Source of the DNA: [Pseudopropionibacterium] massiliense
GTDB taxonomy: Bacteria > Actinomycetota > Actinomycetes > Propionibacteriales > Propionibacteriaceae
Length of the DNA: 64,000 nucleotides
NCBI RefSeq assembly: GCF_900607225.1
Contig: NZ_LR027842.1
Span: forward strand, 2,260,980 to 2,324,979
Direction of reading: 5' to 3'
Positions 1 through 11,200 of the stretch are shown here, piece after piece; within the stretch, counting starts at the first letter, position 1, and each line of letters begins with the position of its first letter. The notes under the pieces are model-generated. The model made no database searches and was not told the DNA's origin. It worked only from the letters and a program-made list of their open reading frames with translations. A program made the position numbers and the translations under genes.

Positions 1-907
1 GCTCCCCCGTCGATGTGCAGACGGTGACCTGTCTCTCCTCCCGCAGTGCGGAGACCCCCAGGGAACCTGCGACGGAAACGGCCAGCTCGAAATCTTCCGA
101 GGACGCGTAGTCGCCGGCGAGGGTGGACAGCAGGATGAGCAGGTGGGCCCGCATGGTCTCCTCGAACTGCCGAACCATCAGTTTCCCGGTCCGGGCCGTC
201 GTACGCCAGTGAACGGAGCGCCGGTCATCGCCCGGAACGTATTCCCGCAGGGCGTGGAAGGAGACGTCCGAGGAGGAGAGGTTCTGAGTCGCAACCCCCT
301 CGATGTCCCGCAGGAAACCGATTGCCCCGGCCTCCAACGACAGCACACGCGGATGAACGAACAACTCGCTCACGTCCGACAGGGTTTTCTTGCGGCTCAC
401 CACCGCAAGCGGATCCGTCATGGCGGATCGCACCGGCCCCAACGAGATCACCCCACGACGTCGCGCTGGAATCGAAAAGGGTTCCTCGTGCACCTGCCCG
501 GGACCGAGCGGCGGCACCCGGAAGGACGCGACCTCCCCGTTCACCGGAAACTCGAGAGTTGCAGAACCGGACGACCTGCCCGGAGCCGAACGGACCTGCA
601 CATTCCCCCTGGCCTCGTCACCCACCTGGACCCTTGGGCGCTGGAGCTCGAACAGCACCTCGTGTTCCTGTTTTCCCAGCACGGACAGGACCGCGACGAA
701 CATCACCACGACACACATCACGCACAGGGCCCTGAACTCCAACCACCCGAGCCACCACCCCGGGATCCCCGTCACCACGATCCCGATGAGCAGGGACCAG
801 CCGAGCGCGGTGACGGACGCGACAGGACGGGAACGAGAGATGCGCCGCAGAACCCGGATCGGGCCGGGCTTCTTCGACACGGCTGCTGCAACGGCGGGCG
901 CTGGCAC
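1..907 (-). CDS. DUF58 domain protein, C-terminus beyond left edge
   Basis: About 302 codons read on the minus strand until the window ends. The N-terminus has a basic stretch, then two hydrophobic segments (around residues 28-60) that should place the protein in the membrane. The rest contains the DUF58 signature: REYVPGDDRRSVHWRTTAR followed by a KLMVRQFEE-like stretch, typical of the vWA-like domain of this family. DUF58 proteins are regularly encoded next to MoxR ATPases, as here, where the gap to the MoxR stop codon is only 5 bases. The GTG at 907-905 is the best start because the only nearby ATG belongs to the MoxR frame; a CTG at 916 is an alternative. The exact cellular role of DUF58 proteins is not settled; a cell-envelope or complex-assembly role together with MoxR is the usual inference. 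Confidence 0.85.
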   Translation of the reverse strand, partial: MPAPAVAAAVSKKPGPIRVLRRISRSRPVASVTALGWSLLIGIVVTGIPGWWLGWLEFRALCVMCVVVMFVAVLSVLGKQEHEVLFELQRPRVQVGDEARGNVQVRSAPGRSSGSATLEFPVNGEVASFRVPPLGPGQVHEEPFSIPARRRGVISLGPVRSAMTDPLAVVSRKKTLSDVSELFVHPRVLSLEAGAIGFLRDIEGVATQNLSSSDVSFHALREYVPGDDRRSVHWRTTARTGKLMVRQFEETMRAHLLILLSTLAGDYASSEDFELAVSVAGSLGVSALREERQVTVCTSTGE

Positions 908-912
908 GGCGT

Positions 913-1884
913 TCAGGCGTTCATCCGGTTCGTGGGGGCTTCCACGGAGGCGAGCACCCGGGCGATCACGTCGGTCGGCCTCACGCCGGCGAACTCCGCT
1001 TCGGGCGACATGATCAGCCGATGTGTCCACACCGGTGCCGCCAGTTCCTTGACGTCATCGGGCAGGACGTAGTTGCGCCCGTGGGCGGCCGCCCACACCC
1101 GGGCCGCCCGGACCATGGCGATAGCACCACGGGTGGAGACGCCCATCGATGTGTCCTCGTCGTCCCGCGTGGCCTCCACCAGTCGCTGGGCGTAGTGCAA
1201 CACCGAGTTGTCCACGTAGTTGTCCTTGACGGACTCGATCATCTCGGCCACGGCCTGTTGGGCGAGCACGGGGTTGAGCCGCTTGGAGCGGTCCGGCTGG
1301 GAGGAGCCCGCGAGCACGTGAATCGCCGCCTCCGTGTCGGGATATCCCACCGACGTCTTCATGAGGAAGCGGTCAAGCTGAGCCTCGGGCAGCCGGTAGG
1401 TGCCGGCCTGTTCGACGGGGTTCTGGGTTGCGATGACCATGAACGGCCGCTCCGTGGGATAGCGCTGACCGTCCACAGTGACCTGCGCCTCCTCCATCAC
1501 CTCGAGCAACGCCGACTGGGTTTTCGGCGATGCACGGTTGATCTCGTCGGCCAGCACGATCGAGCTGAAGACGGGGCCGTGATGGAAGGTCCATCGTGAG
1601 GTCGCCTGGTCGTACATGGTGATGCCCGTGATGTCGGAGGGCAGCAGGTCCGGGGTGAACTGGATCCGGTTGTGGCTGCCATGGACAGAAGCTGCAATTG
1701 CCCTTGCGAGAGCGGTTTTTCCGGTCCCCGGCGCATCCTCGAGAAGCAGATGTCCCTCTGCAAGCATGCATGTCAGTGCAAGGCGAATCACCGGGGCCTT
1801 GCCGAGCAGCGCATGCCCGACGTTGTCGGTCAGCCGCGCGAAGGTGTCCGCGAAGAATGCGGCCTGTTCCGGATTCATGGTCAT
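913..1884 (-). CDS. MoxR family AAA+ ATPase
   Basis: A 323-residue protein, normal length for MoxR. Visible motifs are Walker A (DAPGTGKTAL, about residue 52), Walker B with ADEIN (about residue 110), sensor 1 in the ATQNPVEQ stretch and the C-terminal AAA lid. MoxR ATPases act as chaperone-like machines that assemble or activate partner complexes, commonly with DUF58/vWA proteins. It lies between the giant Ig-repeat gene (35 bases upstream on the same strand) and the DUF58 gene (5 bases downstream), so the three probably form one transcription unit. ATG at 1884 or the second ATG two codons later could start the protein. The MoxR assignment is secure; the client is inferred from context only. 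Confidence 0.93.
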   Translation of the reverse strand: MTMNPEQAAFFADTFARLTDNVGHALLGKAPVIRLALTCMLAEGHLLLEDAPGTGKTALARAIAASVHGSHNRIQFTPDLLPSDITGITMYDQATSRWTFHHGPVFSSIVLADEINRASPKTQSALLEVMEEAQVTVDGQRYPTERPFMVIATQNPVEQAGTYRLPEAQLDRFLMKTSVGYPDTEAAIHVLAGSSQPDRSKRLNPVLAQQAVAEMIESVKDNYVDNSVLHYAQRLVEATRDDEDTSMGVSTRGAIAMVRAARVWAAAHGRNYVLPDDVKELAAPVWTHRLIMSPEAEFAGVRPTDVIARVLASVEAPTNRMNA

Positions 1885-1919
1885 CTTGGGTCAATCACCT
1901 TTGTTTTCGGTCGGGACAT

Positions 1920-4900
1920 TCACCTGCACCGCGCAGTGATGTCAAATCCGTTCGGGGGAACGTTGTAGTTCGCAGGGAACACCCAGTCCGTGGACTGTCT
2001 GCTCGCGTTGCCGCTGGCGTCGACCGGCCCCACTTTCACCTTGGCCACGTCTTCCTCATCGACGGGGTTGGGCAGCTCGCACTTGGCGCTCTCCCCCGGC
2101 TCCCAGTTCTGCAGGGTCACCTTGAAGGCGCTGCATCCCCGTCCGCGTTCGTCCGGGCACTCGGCCGAATCGCCCCTGGAAAGGGTCGCCTTCGTGTCAC
2201 CCCAGGTCGATGCGCAGGACTCAGCGGAGTAGTCACTCCAGTCACCGTACTCATTCTGTGTCCTGGCCTTCACGCAGACATTCTGCTTGCGGTCATCTCC
2301 CTTGTCCACGGAGCCGGAGAGATCAGTCGTCGTCCACGTCTGGGTGTCAGGGTTCTTCCCTTCTGCCTTCACCGTGCTCGTGAGCTCGACCTGCTTGACC
2401 CGTGCACCATTGCTGGTGCCCGGCACCTGCCAACGGAGAGTGACGTGATCCACCCCGGCCTCGCTGCTCACGACGGGCGCCTGGGGTGGCCCGTAGGCGG
2501 TCACGGTTGCGGTCGCCGCCTCGCCCTCGGAGGTCTGCCCCAGCACGTTCGCAACGGCGACGAGCCGCACGGTCACTGCCTGTCCCAGCTGGAAGGCGGG
2601 GCTGCTGACCAGCGTCGTGCCGGGTTTCACCGTTCCGGAGTGACCGCCGGCGCTCCACCGGTAGGTGATCTCATCCGCCTTGATACCGGTCCCGGAGGCA
2701 GCCCCGAAACTGAATTCGACCTCCGAACCCTTTCCGGTCGGTTTCAGCGAGAATCCGGTCGGCGCTCCCGGCGGCTGGAAAGCACGCACGGCGTTCGATG
2801 ACGGTGATGAATCCGACCATTTGCCGGACTTGTTGGTGGAACGAACGGAGAAGGTGATGGTCTCGGTGGAGGGATCCATCGGGGTGGTGCAGCTGGTGTC
2901 CTGCTGTTCCGGACACACCTCCTTCCCGTTCGCGTCGGTCACCACGTAACGGAAGTTCGAGTCCCCGTTCGGGTTGCCGGGCTGGGACCACTTGATGTTC
3001 GCCCTGGGTTTCACCGAGCTCGAGCTGCTGTCCATGGTCACGGTGGGAGCCCCTTGGTTCGACGGCGCACCGGCCGGGGTCTCGGGTCGCGACTCGTCGC
3101 TGGTCGGTGGGGCGAGCTGGCTGTTCTCGTCGGTCAACCGGTTGTGGGCCGTCACGGTGAAGGTGTAGGCCTGCCCGTTCGTCAGGCCGGTCCACGTGAG
3201 GCTCGTGGCGGTGGTCTCCTGTTTCTGGCCACCCGGATACATCGTGACGGTGTACCGCGTCACCGGTGAACCACCTCCCGGAACCGTTGCAGGCTCCCAG
3301 GCCAGGGCGATCTGCTGATCTCCGAAGACCGCAGTGGGAGCGGACGGCTTCGAAGGTAGCGCGTCCACCAGGATCTCGTTGCTCGGTTCGGAGTGCGGAC
3401 TGCGGGAATTCAGATCGCCCTCGGCCACCTCCGCCTTGACGGTGAAGGTGTAACGACCGCTGTTCGCCAATCCCGGGATGTCGCAGGTGGTCTGGAGGCC
3501 GCAGCTCCTGCTGCCCCCCTGCCAGAAGACGGTGAACCCCTTCGGGGTGGCACCACGCCAGCCGCTGTGTGTCCACGAGACACGGGCGGTCTGGGATCCC
3601 GCGTACTGGGCCGTCACCGCCGTGGGCGCCCGGGGAACGTCCTTCACGATGACGCGGATCACTCCCGTGCGTTCCCTGGAGGGATCCTTCGTGGCGTCGG
3701 CGACCCGGAAGGTGACGAGGACGTCATCAACGGTGTCGGCGCCGGTCCCGGAATCCGTGGGGGTGACCTTGATGACGTTGCCCTCGTTGGTGACCGTGGC
3801 CGATCCGCGAACCTGCGGACTGCCGACCAGGGAGATCTCCCCTCCCGTGTCCGCGAACGGATTCGTGACCCACCTGGCCAGGTCGAAGGAGGCAGTGTTG
3901 CCGACCCGACCGTCGCGTTCGACGATCTCCGAGATCGTCATGGGAGGCCGGGTGGATGCGATCACGGTGACCGGGATGGTCATGTTGACCGGTGCAGTGG
4001 AGCCGTCGTGAACCTGGACGATCACGGAACCCGTGGACCCGACCGGGGTTCCCTTGGGCACGGAAACGCTGAGTTCCTGCCCGGAGACACCGGCCTGCAC
4101 CGGGCCATCGGTGCTCACCAGGGAATAGGCCATGATGTCGTTGTCGCCCGGATTCGGGTCCGAGACCATGGCGCTCAACGAGACCTGTTGAGGTGCCTCA
4201 TCGGGAGCGACCTTCAGCTGCGTGGGTCTCAACTGGGGAGGTTGCTGTCCATCGCCCTCGACGATGACGCTGAGGCTGAGTTTGCTCTTGAGCGCGGTCG
4301 GATCGTCCATGGACGATCCGTCGGTGACCTCGAAGGAAACCGTGGTCTGCCCCGAGAATTTCTTGTCGGGGGTGAATTCGATGGTCTGGTCGTCGATCAC
4401 CCGAACGCCGTTGTTGCCCACGTCGAGGCTCCCCCCCGATCCCGCCACCACCGAGTCGACGCTGGTCAGGCGCGCCGTACGCCCGGGTCTGGTGACAACC
4501 CAGTCGGCGAACCGCACCGTCAGGGGCTCGCCGGCCTTGACGCGGGCCTGCCCCCTACCCGTGTTGATCGCGGGTGGAATGGTCTGGCGTCCGGGCACCA
4601 CGACGGCGGCCCGCGAGGACAGCCCGTCGGGGTCGGTGACGGTGTAGAGCACGATCTGCCGATCATCGGCGAGGGGCACCGTGACCGTCCCGCCCTCGAC
4701 CGTGGCCGGGGACTCGGCGGTGACCTTCAACTCGGAGACGACGCCGTCCGGGTCGGAGTCGTTCTCCAGCACGGGAACCTCGACCTGCTCCGCCCCCACG
4801 ATCGCAGCGGTGGGGACCACGTCGTCGTTGGCGACGGGCACCTTCGGTGGAACGTCCGAGGAGACCCGAACCGTGATGACCCCCCTGTCCGAGACCCCGC

Positions 4901-7900
4901 CGCCGTCCGTGATCGTGTAGTACAGGTGATAGGTCCCTTCCTGGGCAGGAGTCACCACGACGACCCTCTGCCCCCGGGTCTGCGCCTGCGGATCCCAGCT
5001 GTCATCGGTCGGGGTGGCGGATCCCTTCACCAGCTGCAGCTGATCCCCGTCGGGGTCGATGTCATTGGCGAGGGCGGGGATCTCCAACCTGGTTGATGGC
5101 CTGGCCGCGACCTCATCAGCCACCGCTACAGGGGCCTGATTGGCTTCGGGCGGCGGCACCACGCCGACGCGGACCACGCCCTCCCCCTCTGCGCCGAAAC
5201 GGTCGATCACACGGTAGGTGAACGTGTCGGTGCCGGCGCCCCCCTTCGATGCGTCATAGACGAGAAAGTTTCCCTCGATTTTCACGGCGCCGAGTTTCGG
5301 CACCTGGTTCCCGAGCCCCCCCAGGGTGACCGAGTCGCCGTCAGGGTCTATGCCGTCCAACGGCACCGGTATCCGCACGGAGGACCCTGCGAAGGTCCGG
5401 GAATCGATCTGTTTGGGGGCCGGTTGCTCGTTGTGCTCGTCCTCGGCTCGGATGTTGATGGTCACCGTCGTCGATGCCGGGTTTCCCTGTGAATCCCGGA
5501 CGGTGTAGATGGCCTCCGCCGTACCTGCCTGGCCACCGGCCCGGAACCGGACCATCCCGTTCGAGACGAAGAATTCACCCAGTTCCCGATCGGAGCGCAC
5601 GTCAAAATCCGGCGACAGCGAGAGGTCGAGATCCGCCGGGGAGTGATCGTTGCTCAGCACCGGCACGGTCACCAGGTCCCTGACCCGCACCACTGAGTTG
5701 TCCGGCATGACCACGGGGGACTGCACCGTGGAAGGAGGTTCTTTCGGGATCACCAGCACCTTCGCCGTCGCCGAGGCGTGCCCGTTGCTGACGGTGTAGG
5801 TGAAGCTCTGCGGGGAGTCGATTCCGGCCGGGGCGGTGATCCTCAGCAGCGAGTGCCTGACCACCTCGATGTTCAGCCCGGGTGCACCGGTCTGGGACAC
5901 TTCTTGGATTGCCAACACCCCACCCGCCGGGTCGAAGTCGTTGTCGAGCGCATTAATGGTCAGCGAGCCGTTTGCCGGCAGCAGCCCCAGGTCGTTCTCG
6001 GGAACCGGCTGGAGCCCCGAGGAGTTCGGGTCGATCACGTCGACCCGAATGCGACCCTTCGCGTTGTTGGGGCCATCCGTGATCCCGTAGACCAGCGTGT
6101 AGTTGCCCGCCTTCGACGCCGTGAAGCGGATGGTACCCGCCTGGTAGTCGGGTTTGAGCTCCACCCCTTCGGGTGCGGTGGAGACCTCCACGAGCTTCAG
6201 GTCGTCGGAGTCAGGATCCGTGTCGTTGCTGCGGGGGTCGAGTGTGATCGCGTGGCCGACCGTCGCGACGTAATGGTCGTTGTTGGCCACGGGCGGGGAG
6301 TTGGTGGACCCCGGTGAGACCTGCACGGCCAGCTCCCCGGAGGCCGCATCCCTGCCGTCGGAGACCGTCAGGCTCACCGAGCGCCGCCCGGGCCCTCCCT
6401 TCCCGAGGTCCTTCACCGAGACGTAGCCATCGGGACGCCACGTCATCTCGAGGCTGTCGTCCTCGGCGGCGGCCTGTTGGAGGTAGATGGGATCACCGTC
6501 CGGGTCCACCCAGTCCGCGAGCACCGAATACCCGGCGGATGCCCGTTCGCTCAGGTTGACCTGACTGTCGCGGATCTTGTGGGGTGCGGAGTTCTCGTTC
6601 TCCGCACGAAGGTTGACCGTGACGGTCGCCACATTCGAGACGTCCACCCCGTCAAAGGCCTGATAGGTGAACGTGATCGGCCCCTTCGCGTCCGCAGGAA
6701 CCTCGATGCGCAGCGCACGGCCCTCCTTGGCCTGTGAAACCTTGATGCCATCGGGGACTTTCTGGATTATCGCGGTCAACACGTCACCGTCGAGGTCGAT
6801 GTCGTTGCTCAGAACGGGAAGCACCGTCGCGGTTCCCGGCCGTGCCCCCAATTCATCGTCCACGGCCTGCGGTGGATGCTGTTCCTCGGAGAACTCACGG
6901 TTCTGGGACTTCTCGGTATCCTCGGTTTCCTTTTCCCGCTTGTCGTCGACCAGCTGGGACTCGGCCTGTTCCCAGTTGTCCACCTTCACCATCTGTTTCA
7001 AGGGTAGGAAAACATCGCCGGTGACCTCGTCGTTGATGACGATCACCTTCCTGTTGGTGCGGAAAACAGGTTGCTTGGCGCTGGCCAGCGCAGGATACTG
7101 GGCACGTTCGTACTGATCACCCCCGCAGTCGCGAACGTAGTAGCCCGATTCCGCCCACAGCGCATAGGTGCAGCCCTCCAGCTGCACCGGTGCGGTCGGT
7201 TTGCCGCTCGGGATGCTCTCCCGAGTTACCCTGCCTGAAGACATCTCCACCCTGAGCAGCTCCGAGGGTGTGGCGACGACGACCGTTCCGGAGGGCCCCG
7301 AGGGTTGCTGCAGAACTCCGCTCGTGAGTGCTTCCTCCGTCACGGAACGCCCGTCAACGGTCAAGGTGGTGCCGTCCAGCACCACGACCCTGTCCCCCAC
7401 CACCGTCAGCTGGGCCGAGTCCGAGAGTCTTCCCTCCAGTTTGCGGCCCTGCTCCTTGACAACGGCCTCGGTCCCCGCACCGGTGATGGTGTAGAGCTGC
7501 CCGTCCGCGGTCATCACGTACCCGGTTCCGTCCGTGCCAACCGCGACCCTGGGGGTGTCCAGCCCGTTGAGGAGCGGCTCGGACGTGAGGCTGAAACTGG
7601 CCGCTCCCCGGGTGTCGGTGGCCCACACCCGCCCCTCGCCCCGGTCCGCGAAGAGCACCTCGTTGCCGCCATGGGCCGTCAGCACCCCGGCCACTCCTGC
7701 CTCGCCGAGAAAAGTGAGTGAGGCCACGTCCACAGGGTGCACGGTGTCGGAGCCCCGCACCACGACATTGCCTGCGGACTGGGTGACGTCGAAGGAGCTG
7801 CTGGGGGGACGGAGCGCGCCGTCGATGGTCTGGGACTCATGGTTGAGGTGCCCCACGAGTCGCTTGGTCTGGTTGGTCACCCAGACGCCACCGTCATTCA

Positions 7901-8012
7901 GCTCGACATCGGCTGCGGGTACTCCTCGGTGGATCAGGGCGAGAATCCCGAGAGAGAGCACGACAAGACCAACCAGTGTGGTCTCAACACGCTTGCGCGT
8001 GACCAGAGCCAT
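1920..8012 (-). CDS. Giant membrane-anchored Ig-like/fibronectin III repeat protein
   Basis: A 2030-residue protein. After a short basic N-terminus there is one hydrophobic segment (about residues 12-30), which fits a signal anchor with the bulk outside the cell. Residues about 35-340 look like a beta-propeller-type region with repeated short beta strands and Gly/Asp turns. A charged linker rich in Glu and Lys follows (about 345-380). From about 380 to 1430 there are many tandem Ig-like/cadherin-like modules, each with a motif of the type VLSNDIDLDGD, where Asp residues suggest calcium binding. From about 1450 to 1900 there are fibronectin type III-like modules, then a Cys-containing C-terminal region. 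No sortase motif is visible. An A/G-rich Shine-Dalgarno (GGGAGAAG) precedes the ATG at 8012. It is upstream of moxR and the DUF58 gene. A role in surface adhesion or envelope organisation is inference. Confidence 0.88.
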   Translation of the reverse strand: MALVTRKRVETTLVGLVVLSLGILALIHRGVPAADVELNDGGVWVTNQTKRLVGHLNHESQTIDGALRPPSSSFDVTQSAGNVVVRGSDTVHPVDVASLTFLGEAGVAGVLTAHGGNEVLFADRGEGRVWATDTRGAASFSLTSEPLLNGLDTPRVAVGTDGTGYVMTADGQLYTITGAGTEAVVKEQGRKLEGRLSDSAQLTVVGDRVVVLDGTTLTVDGRSVTEEALTSGVLQQPSGPSGTVVVATPSELLRVEMSSGRVTRESIPSGKPTAPVQLEGCTYALWAESGYYVRDCGGDQYERAQYPALASAKQPVFRTNRKVIVINDEVTGDVFLPLKQMVKVDNWEQAESQLVDDKREKETEDTEKSQNREFSEEQHPPQAVDDELGARPGTATVLPVLSNDIDLDGDVLTAIIQKVPDGIKVSQAKEGRALRIEVPADAKGPITFTYQAFDGVDVSNVATVTVNLRAENENSAPHKIRDSQVNLSERASAGYSVLADWVDPDGDPIYLQQAAAEDDSLEMTWRPDGYVSVKDLGKGGPGRRSVSLTVSDGRDAASGELAVQVSPGSTNSPPVANNDHYVATVGHAITLDPRSNDTDPDSDDLKLVEVSTAPEGVELKPDYQAGTIRFTASKAGNYTLVYGITDGPNNAKGRIRVDVIDPNSSGLQPVPENDLGLLPANGSLTINALDNDFDPAGGVLAIQEVSQTGAPGLNIEVVRHSLLRITAPAGIDSPQSFTYTVSNGHASATAKVLVIPKEPPSTVQSPVVMPDNSVVRVRDLVTVPVLSNDHSPADLDLSLSPDFDVRSDRELGEFFVSNGMVRFRAGGQAGTAEAIYTVRDSQGNPASTTVTINIRAEDEHNEQPAPKQIDSRTFAGSSVRIPVPLDGIDPDGDSVTLGGLGNQVPKLGAVKIEGNFLVYDASKGGAGTDTFTYRVIDRFGAEGEGVVRVGVVPPPEANQAPVAVADEVAARPSTRLEIPALANDIDPDGDQLQLVKGSATPTDDSWDPQAQTRGQRVVVVTPAQEGTYHLYYTITDGGGVSDRGVITVRVSSDVPPKVPVANDDVVPTAAIVGAEQVEVPVLENDSDPDGVVSELKVTAESPATVEGGTVTVPLADDRQIVLYTVTDPDGLSSRAAVVVPGRQTIPPAINTGRGQARVKAGEPLTVRFADWVVTRPGRTARLTSVDSVVAGSGGSLDVGNNGVRVIDDQTIEFTPDKKFSGQTTVSFEVTDGSSMDDPTALKSKLSLSVIVEGDGQQPPQLRPTQLKVAPDEAPQQVSLSAMVSDPNPGDNDIMAYSLVSTDGPVQAGVSGQELSVSVPKGTPVGSTGSVIVQVHDGSTAPVNMTIPVTVIASTRPPMTISEIVERDGRVGNTASFDLARWVTNPFADTGGEISLVGSPQVRGSATVTNEGNVIKVTPTDSGTGADTVDDVLVTFRVADATKDPSRERTGVIRVIVKDVPRAPTAVTAQYAGSQTARVSWTHSGWRGATPKGFTVFWQGGSRSCGLQTTCDIPGLANSGRYTFTVKAEVAEGDLNSRSPHSEPSNEILVDALPSKPSAPTAVFGDQQIALAWEPATVPGGGSPVTRYTVTMYPGGQKQETTATSLTWTGLTNGQAYTFTVTAHNRLTDENSQLAPPTSDESRPETPAGAPSNQGAPTVTMDSSSSSVKPRANIKWSQPGNPNGDSNFRYVVTDANGKEVCPEQQDTSCTTPMDPSTETITFSVRSTNKSGKWSDSSPSSNAVRAFQPPGAPTGFSLKPTGKGSEVEFSFGAASGTGIKADEITYRWSAGGHSGTVKPGTTLVSSPAFQLGQAVTVRLVAVANVLGQTSEGEAATATVTAYGPPQAPVVSSEAGVDHVTLRWQVPGTSNGARVKQVELTSTVKAEGKNPDTQTWTTTDLSGSVDKGDDRKQNVCVKARTQNEYGDWSDYSAESCASTWGDTKATLSRGDSAECPDERGRGCSAFKVTLQNWEPGESAKCELPNPVDEEDVAKVKVGPVDASGNASRQSTDWVFPANYNVPPNGFDITARCR

Positions 8013-8264
8013 GCGTTCTTCTCCCTACTTTCTCGCCGGCCGGGTGGTCGGTCCAGGCGCTCCCGTTAACCTTCCGGCAGGCGCCCGGACTGAGTGGAAC
8101 ATTAAAGGGTCGCCCGGGCCCGTCCCCAAACAACGGGGTGTACGGACCCGTACGAGACTAGCTCCCTCAGACATAACGCCTAGTCAGGCTCGTTTGCTTT
8201 TCTGTTTCAGATGTAAATCAGTTCACCCGGGGAGGGCGATCCGTGCAGGCGGTCCTCCTTTTAG
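8013..8264. promoter_or_regulatory. Divergent intergenic region (Ig-repeat gene / nSTAND gene)
   Basis: These 252 bases separate two divergently transcribed long genes and must hold both promoters. The part from about 8150 to 8225 is richer in A and T than its surroundings. I could not assign -35/-10 hexamers or an operator with confidence. Confidence 0.45.
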
Positions 8265-11200
8265 ATGACACCCTTTAGGGTAGTCCACATGCTCCCTCCC
8301 CTCAGCCGCGGCGCCCTGACCCAGCAGATGGCGGCTGCACGAAGCAGGGCGGGGTTGTCCATCCGACGTGCTGCGGCGATAGCCGATGTGCCCGCATCGA
8401 CCGCTCAGGGATGGCTCGAGGGAAGACACCTACCGACCCCCTCTCTGATGCCACAGTTCATGACCCTGTTGCGCGCCCTGCAACTCGTCACGGTGCACGA
8501 CGAGACGGCCTGGGTGGATGCGCTGAACCGGATGCGTCGCTCCAGCATCGTCGACGCCCCCCCGTACGTGGGGCTGCGCCCCTACACCACCGCGGAGGCC
8601 GGCATCTTCACCGGGCGGGGGCGCGCCCTGGAAGAGCTGCTGGAGGCATGCTCCCGGGCCCGCCCACCACGGATCGTGACGGTCACCGGGGCACCAGGAA
8701 CGGGAAAGTCTTCTCTCCTGGCCGCAGGGCTCATCGGACGCGGTACCGCACCGGACGGCCCGCTGTCGCATCTGTCACCCGTCCAGTTGACGATACGTGA
8801 CGTGCTCGGTTGGAAGGCTCCCCGGGATGCGACCCTGCTGGTCATCGACCAGTTCGAGGAGCTGCTGCGATGCACAACGACAGAGGTCGAGAAAATCGTC
8901 ACCGCTTTGTATCACCTGCCCGATCAGGTGACCTGCGTGATCGGTTTGAACGCGAATGCAGTGGGGACCGTGCTGCGCCAGGAACGCCTCGCCCCGTTCC
9001 TGGCCTCCCCCGTCCTCGTCGGTCCCCTCACCACCGCCGAGTACCGGCAGATCATCGAGGTCCCGGCCCGTCACCACGGGCGCGCGGTCTCCGCCGAGTT
9101 GACCCATGTGCTGATCCGCGACCTGCACCAGTACGGTTATCCCGATCCGGGAATCGTGCTGCCGTTGCTGTCGAACACCTTGAAACGCTGTTGGAACGCC
9201 GCCCCGGGGGAAACCCTCACCACCTCCGACTACCTGACCTCGGGTGGCCTGTGGACCTCGTTGAACGACGAGGCCGAGGCAGTCTGGCAGGCCCTGCCTG
9301 CGCAGGACCGCCCGTTGGTCAGACGCCTGATGCTGTCACTGGTGATCGTGGACGCGAACCGGCTTCTCCGGCGCTCGATCCCCTTCGACTCGTTGTCGTC
9401 GCGGATGGTTCCGGTGGCGGAGGCGTTCATCGCATCCCGCATCCTGACCCGAAGCGAGGAACATCTGACCATCACCCACGAAGCCCTCCCGACCCACTGG
9501 CACCGACTGCGCGGCTGGGTGGAGCAGGAGGAGGCGACGCTGCTGGTGGGGCGGCGCATTCACATGGCGACGAAACTCTGGGACGAGGGTGGTCGGGCAC
9601 CGGAGGGGCTGATGCCCGTGGAGGCGGAGATGTGGCAGTCCTGGGCGAGGGCCGAGGACGCCCCCGTGCTCTCGAAGAACGAACACGAGTTCATCGATGC
9701 ATCGCTGGCCCTGGGCCGCACTCACGAGGAGGAACAGGAGAACCGCCTGAAACACACCCGCAGGCAACGACGCACGGCGTTGGGGATCGCGGCGGTCGCC
9801 GTTGTCCTGGCGGTCGTGGCCGCCTTCCTGGGTATCCAGTCCGCTGTCCTGACCCAGCAGGCCAACACCGCGACCCGCGCCGCGCGGTCCCAGCAGTTGG
9901 CCCTGGTCTCGGACCAGATCCGCAACACGGACCCGAACGAGGCCGCACAGCTCGCCGTCGCGGCACACCGCTTGGAGGACAATCCCCACACCCGCTCCAC
10001 CGTCATCGAGTCCGCCGGGGGGATGTCCTCACTGCGGGTCAACGGCATCGCGGGAAACACCGTGGTGGCCGTCGCACCGGGAAACGACATCGTTCTGCGG
10101 GGTGACAGCCAGGGCCACCTCACCGTATGGCGCGACGGGAACCTGAAATCGGAACCCGAGCTCGTCGAGACCGATGGCGGACAGTTGTTCGCGGTGCAAC
10201 CGGTTCTGCGCGACGGGCGGTACCTCGTGATCGTCGCGGGGCAGAGGACGGCATCGGTCTGGGACCTGACAACCTCCGCCCGCAAGCTGGGTGAGTGGGC
10301 GGTCGCGGGGGTCTCCTCCTACAGCGCCGCCTGGCAGGGAACGGTTGCCCTGATCGGGAATCTCCACGGCGAGGTGCAGCGCATCGACCTCGCGGACCCG
10401 GAACACCCCGAGGTGCGCGCCCCGCTGCGAACCGGCGAGGATGTCGCGGTGACGGCGCTCACCGCGACACCCGATCTCGTCGTGGCGAGCGCCTCCCGCA
10501 ACAGGCTCGCCCTGTTCGACTCAGCGGGAACCGCCCTGCCGGATCTCCAGGTGCCCGGTCAGGTGATGTCCCTGGACGTCTCGGAGGACGGCACGGAGAT
10601 CCTGGCGGGCAGCAGTGCATCGAAGGCCCTGCTGCTCGAGGTCTCCGGCATCACACTGCACACCAGCCACGAGTTCCTCATGAAATCGGGCGTGCACGCG
10701 GTCAAACACCTGGGCGACCGCGTGGCACTGGGTGGCTCCCAGGGCGAGCTCGTGATCGCTGACAAAACGGGCGAGATCACCGAACGCCGCCCCCTCCGCA
10801 GCGTCGTGACGAGCATCTCCCGGAGTTCCGCCGGAATCCTGACCGGAACCACGGAAGGAACCCTCGCCCTGTGGCCACCACTGCCCACGCTGCTGCGCAC
10901 GAACGGCGTCAAGATCCACGACATCAGGCGAATGGGCGGGAAAACCATCATCACGACCGCCGCCGGACCGCGTGTCCTGGACGCCACCGCCCCGGGATCC
11001 CCGGAGCTGGCGGTGCCGGCCGGTCCCGACGGCAGTGACTACCTGCCCCACGTGACCTCCGATGTCACGGGCAGCACCCTGGCGACGCAATCGCGCGACG
11101 GGAGGGTGGTGCTGCTCCGGTTCACGGGCAACGGATACGAAACGGAACAGGTCATCGACGAAACCACCACGGTGGTGGACCTGGTGCTCTCCCCCGATGG

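Noticed and set aside
3393-5096. Long open frame on the plus strand opposite the Ig-repeat gene
   Set aside because: It is an antisense shadow of a high-GC coding strand; the translation is Arg/Gly/Asp-rich and low in complexity, without any domain.
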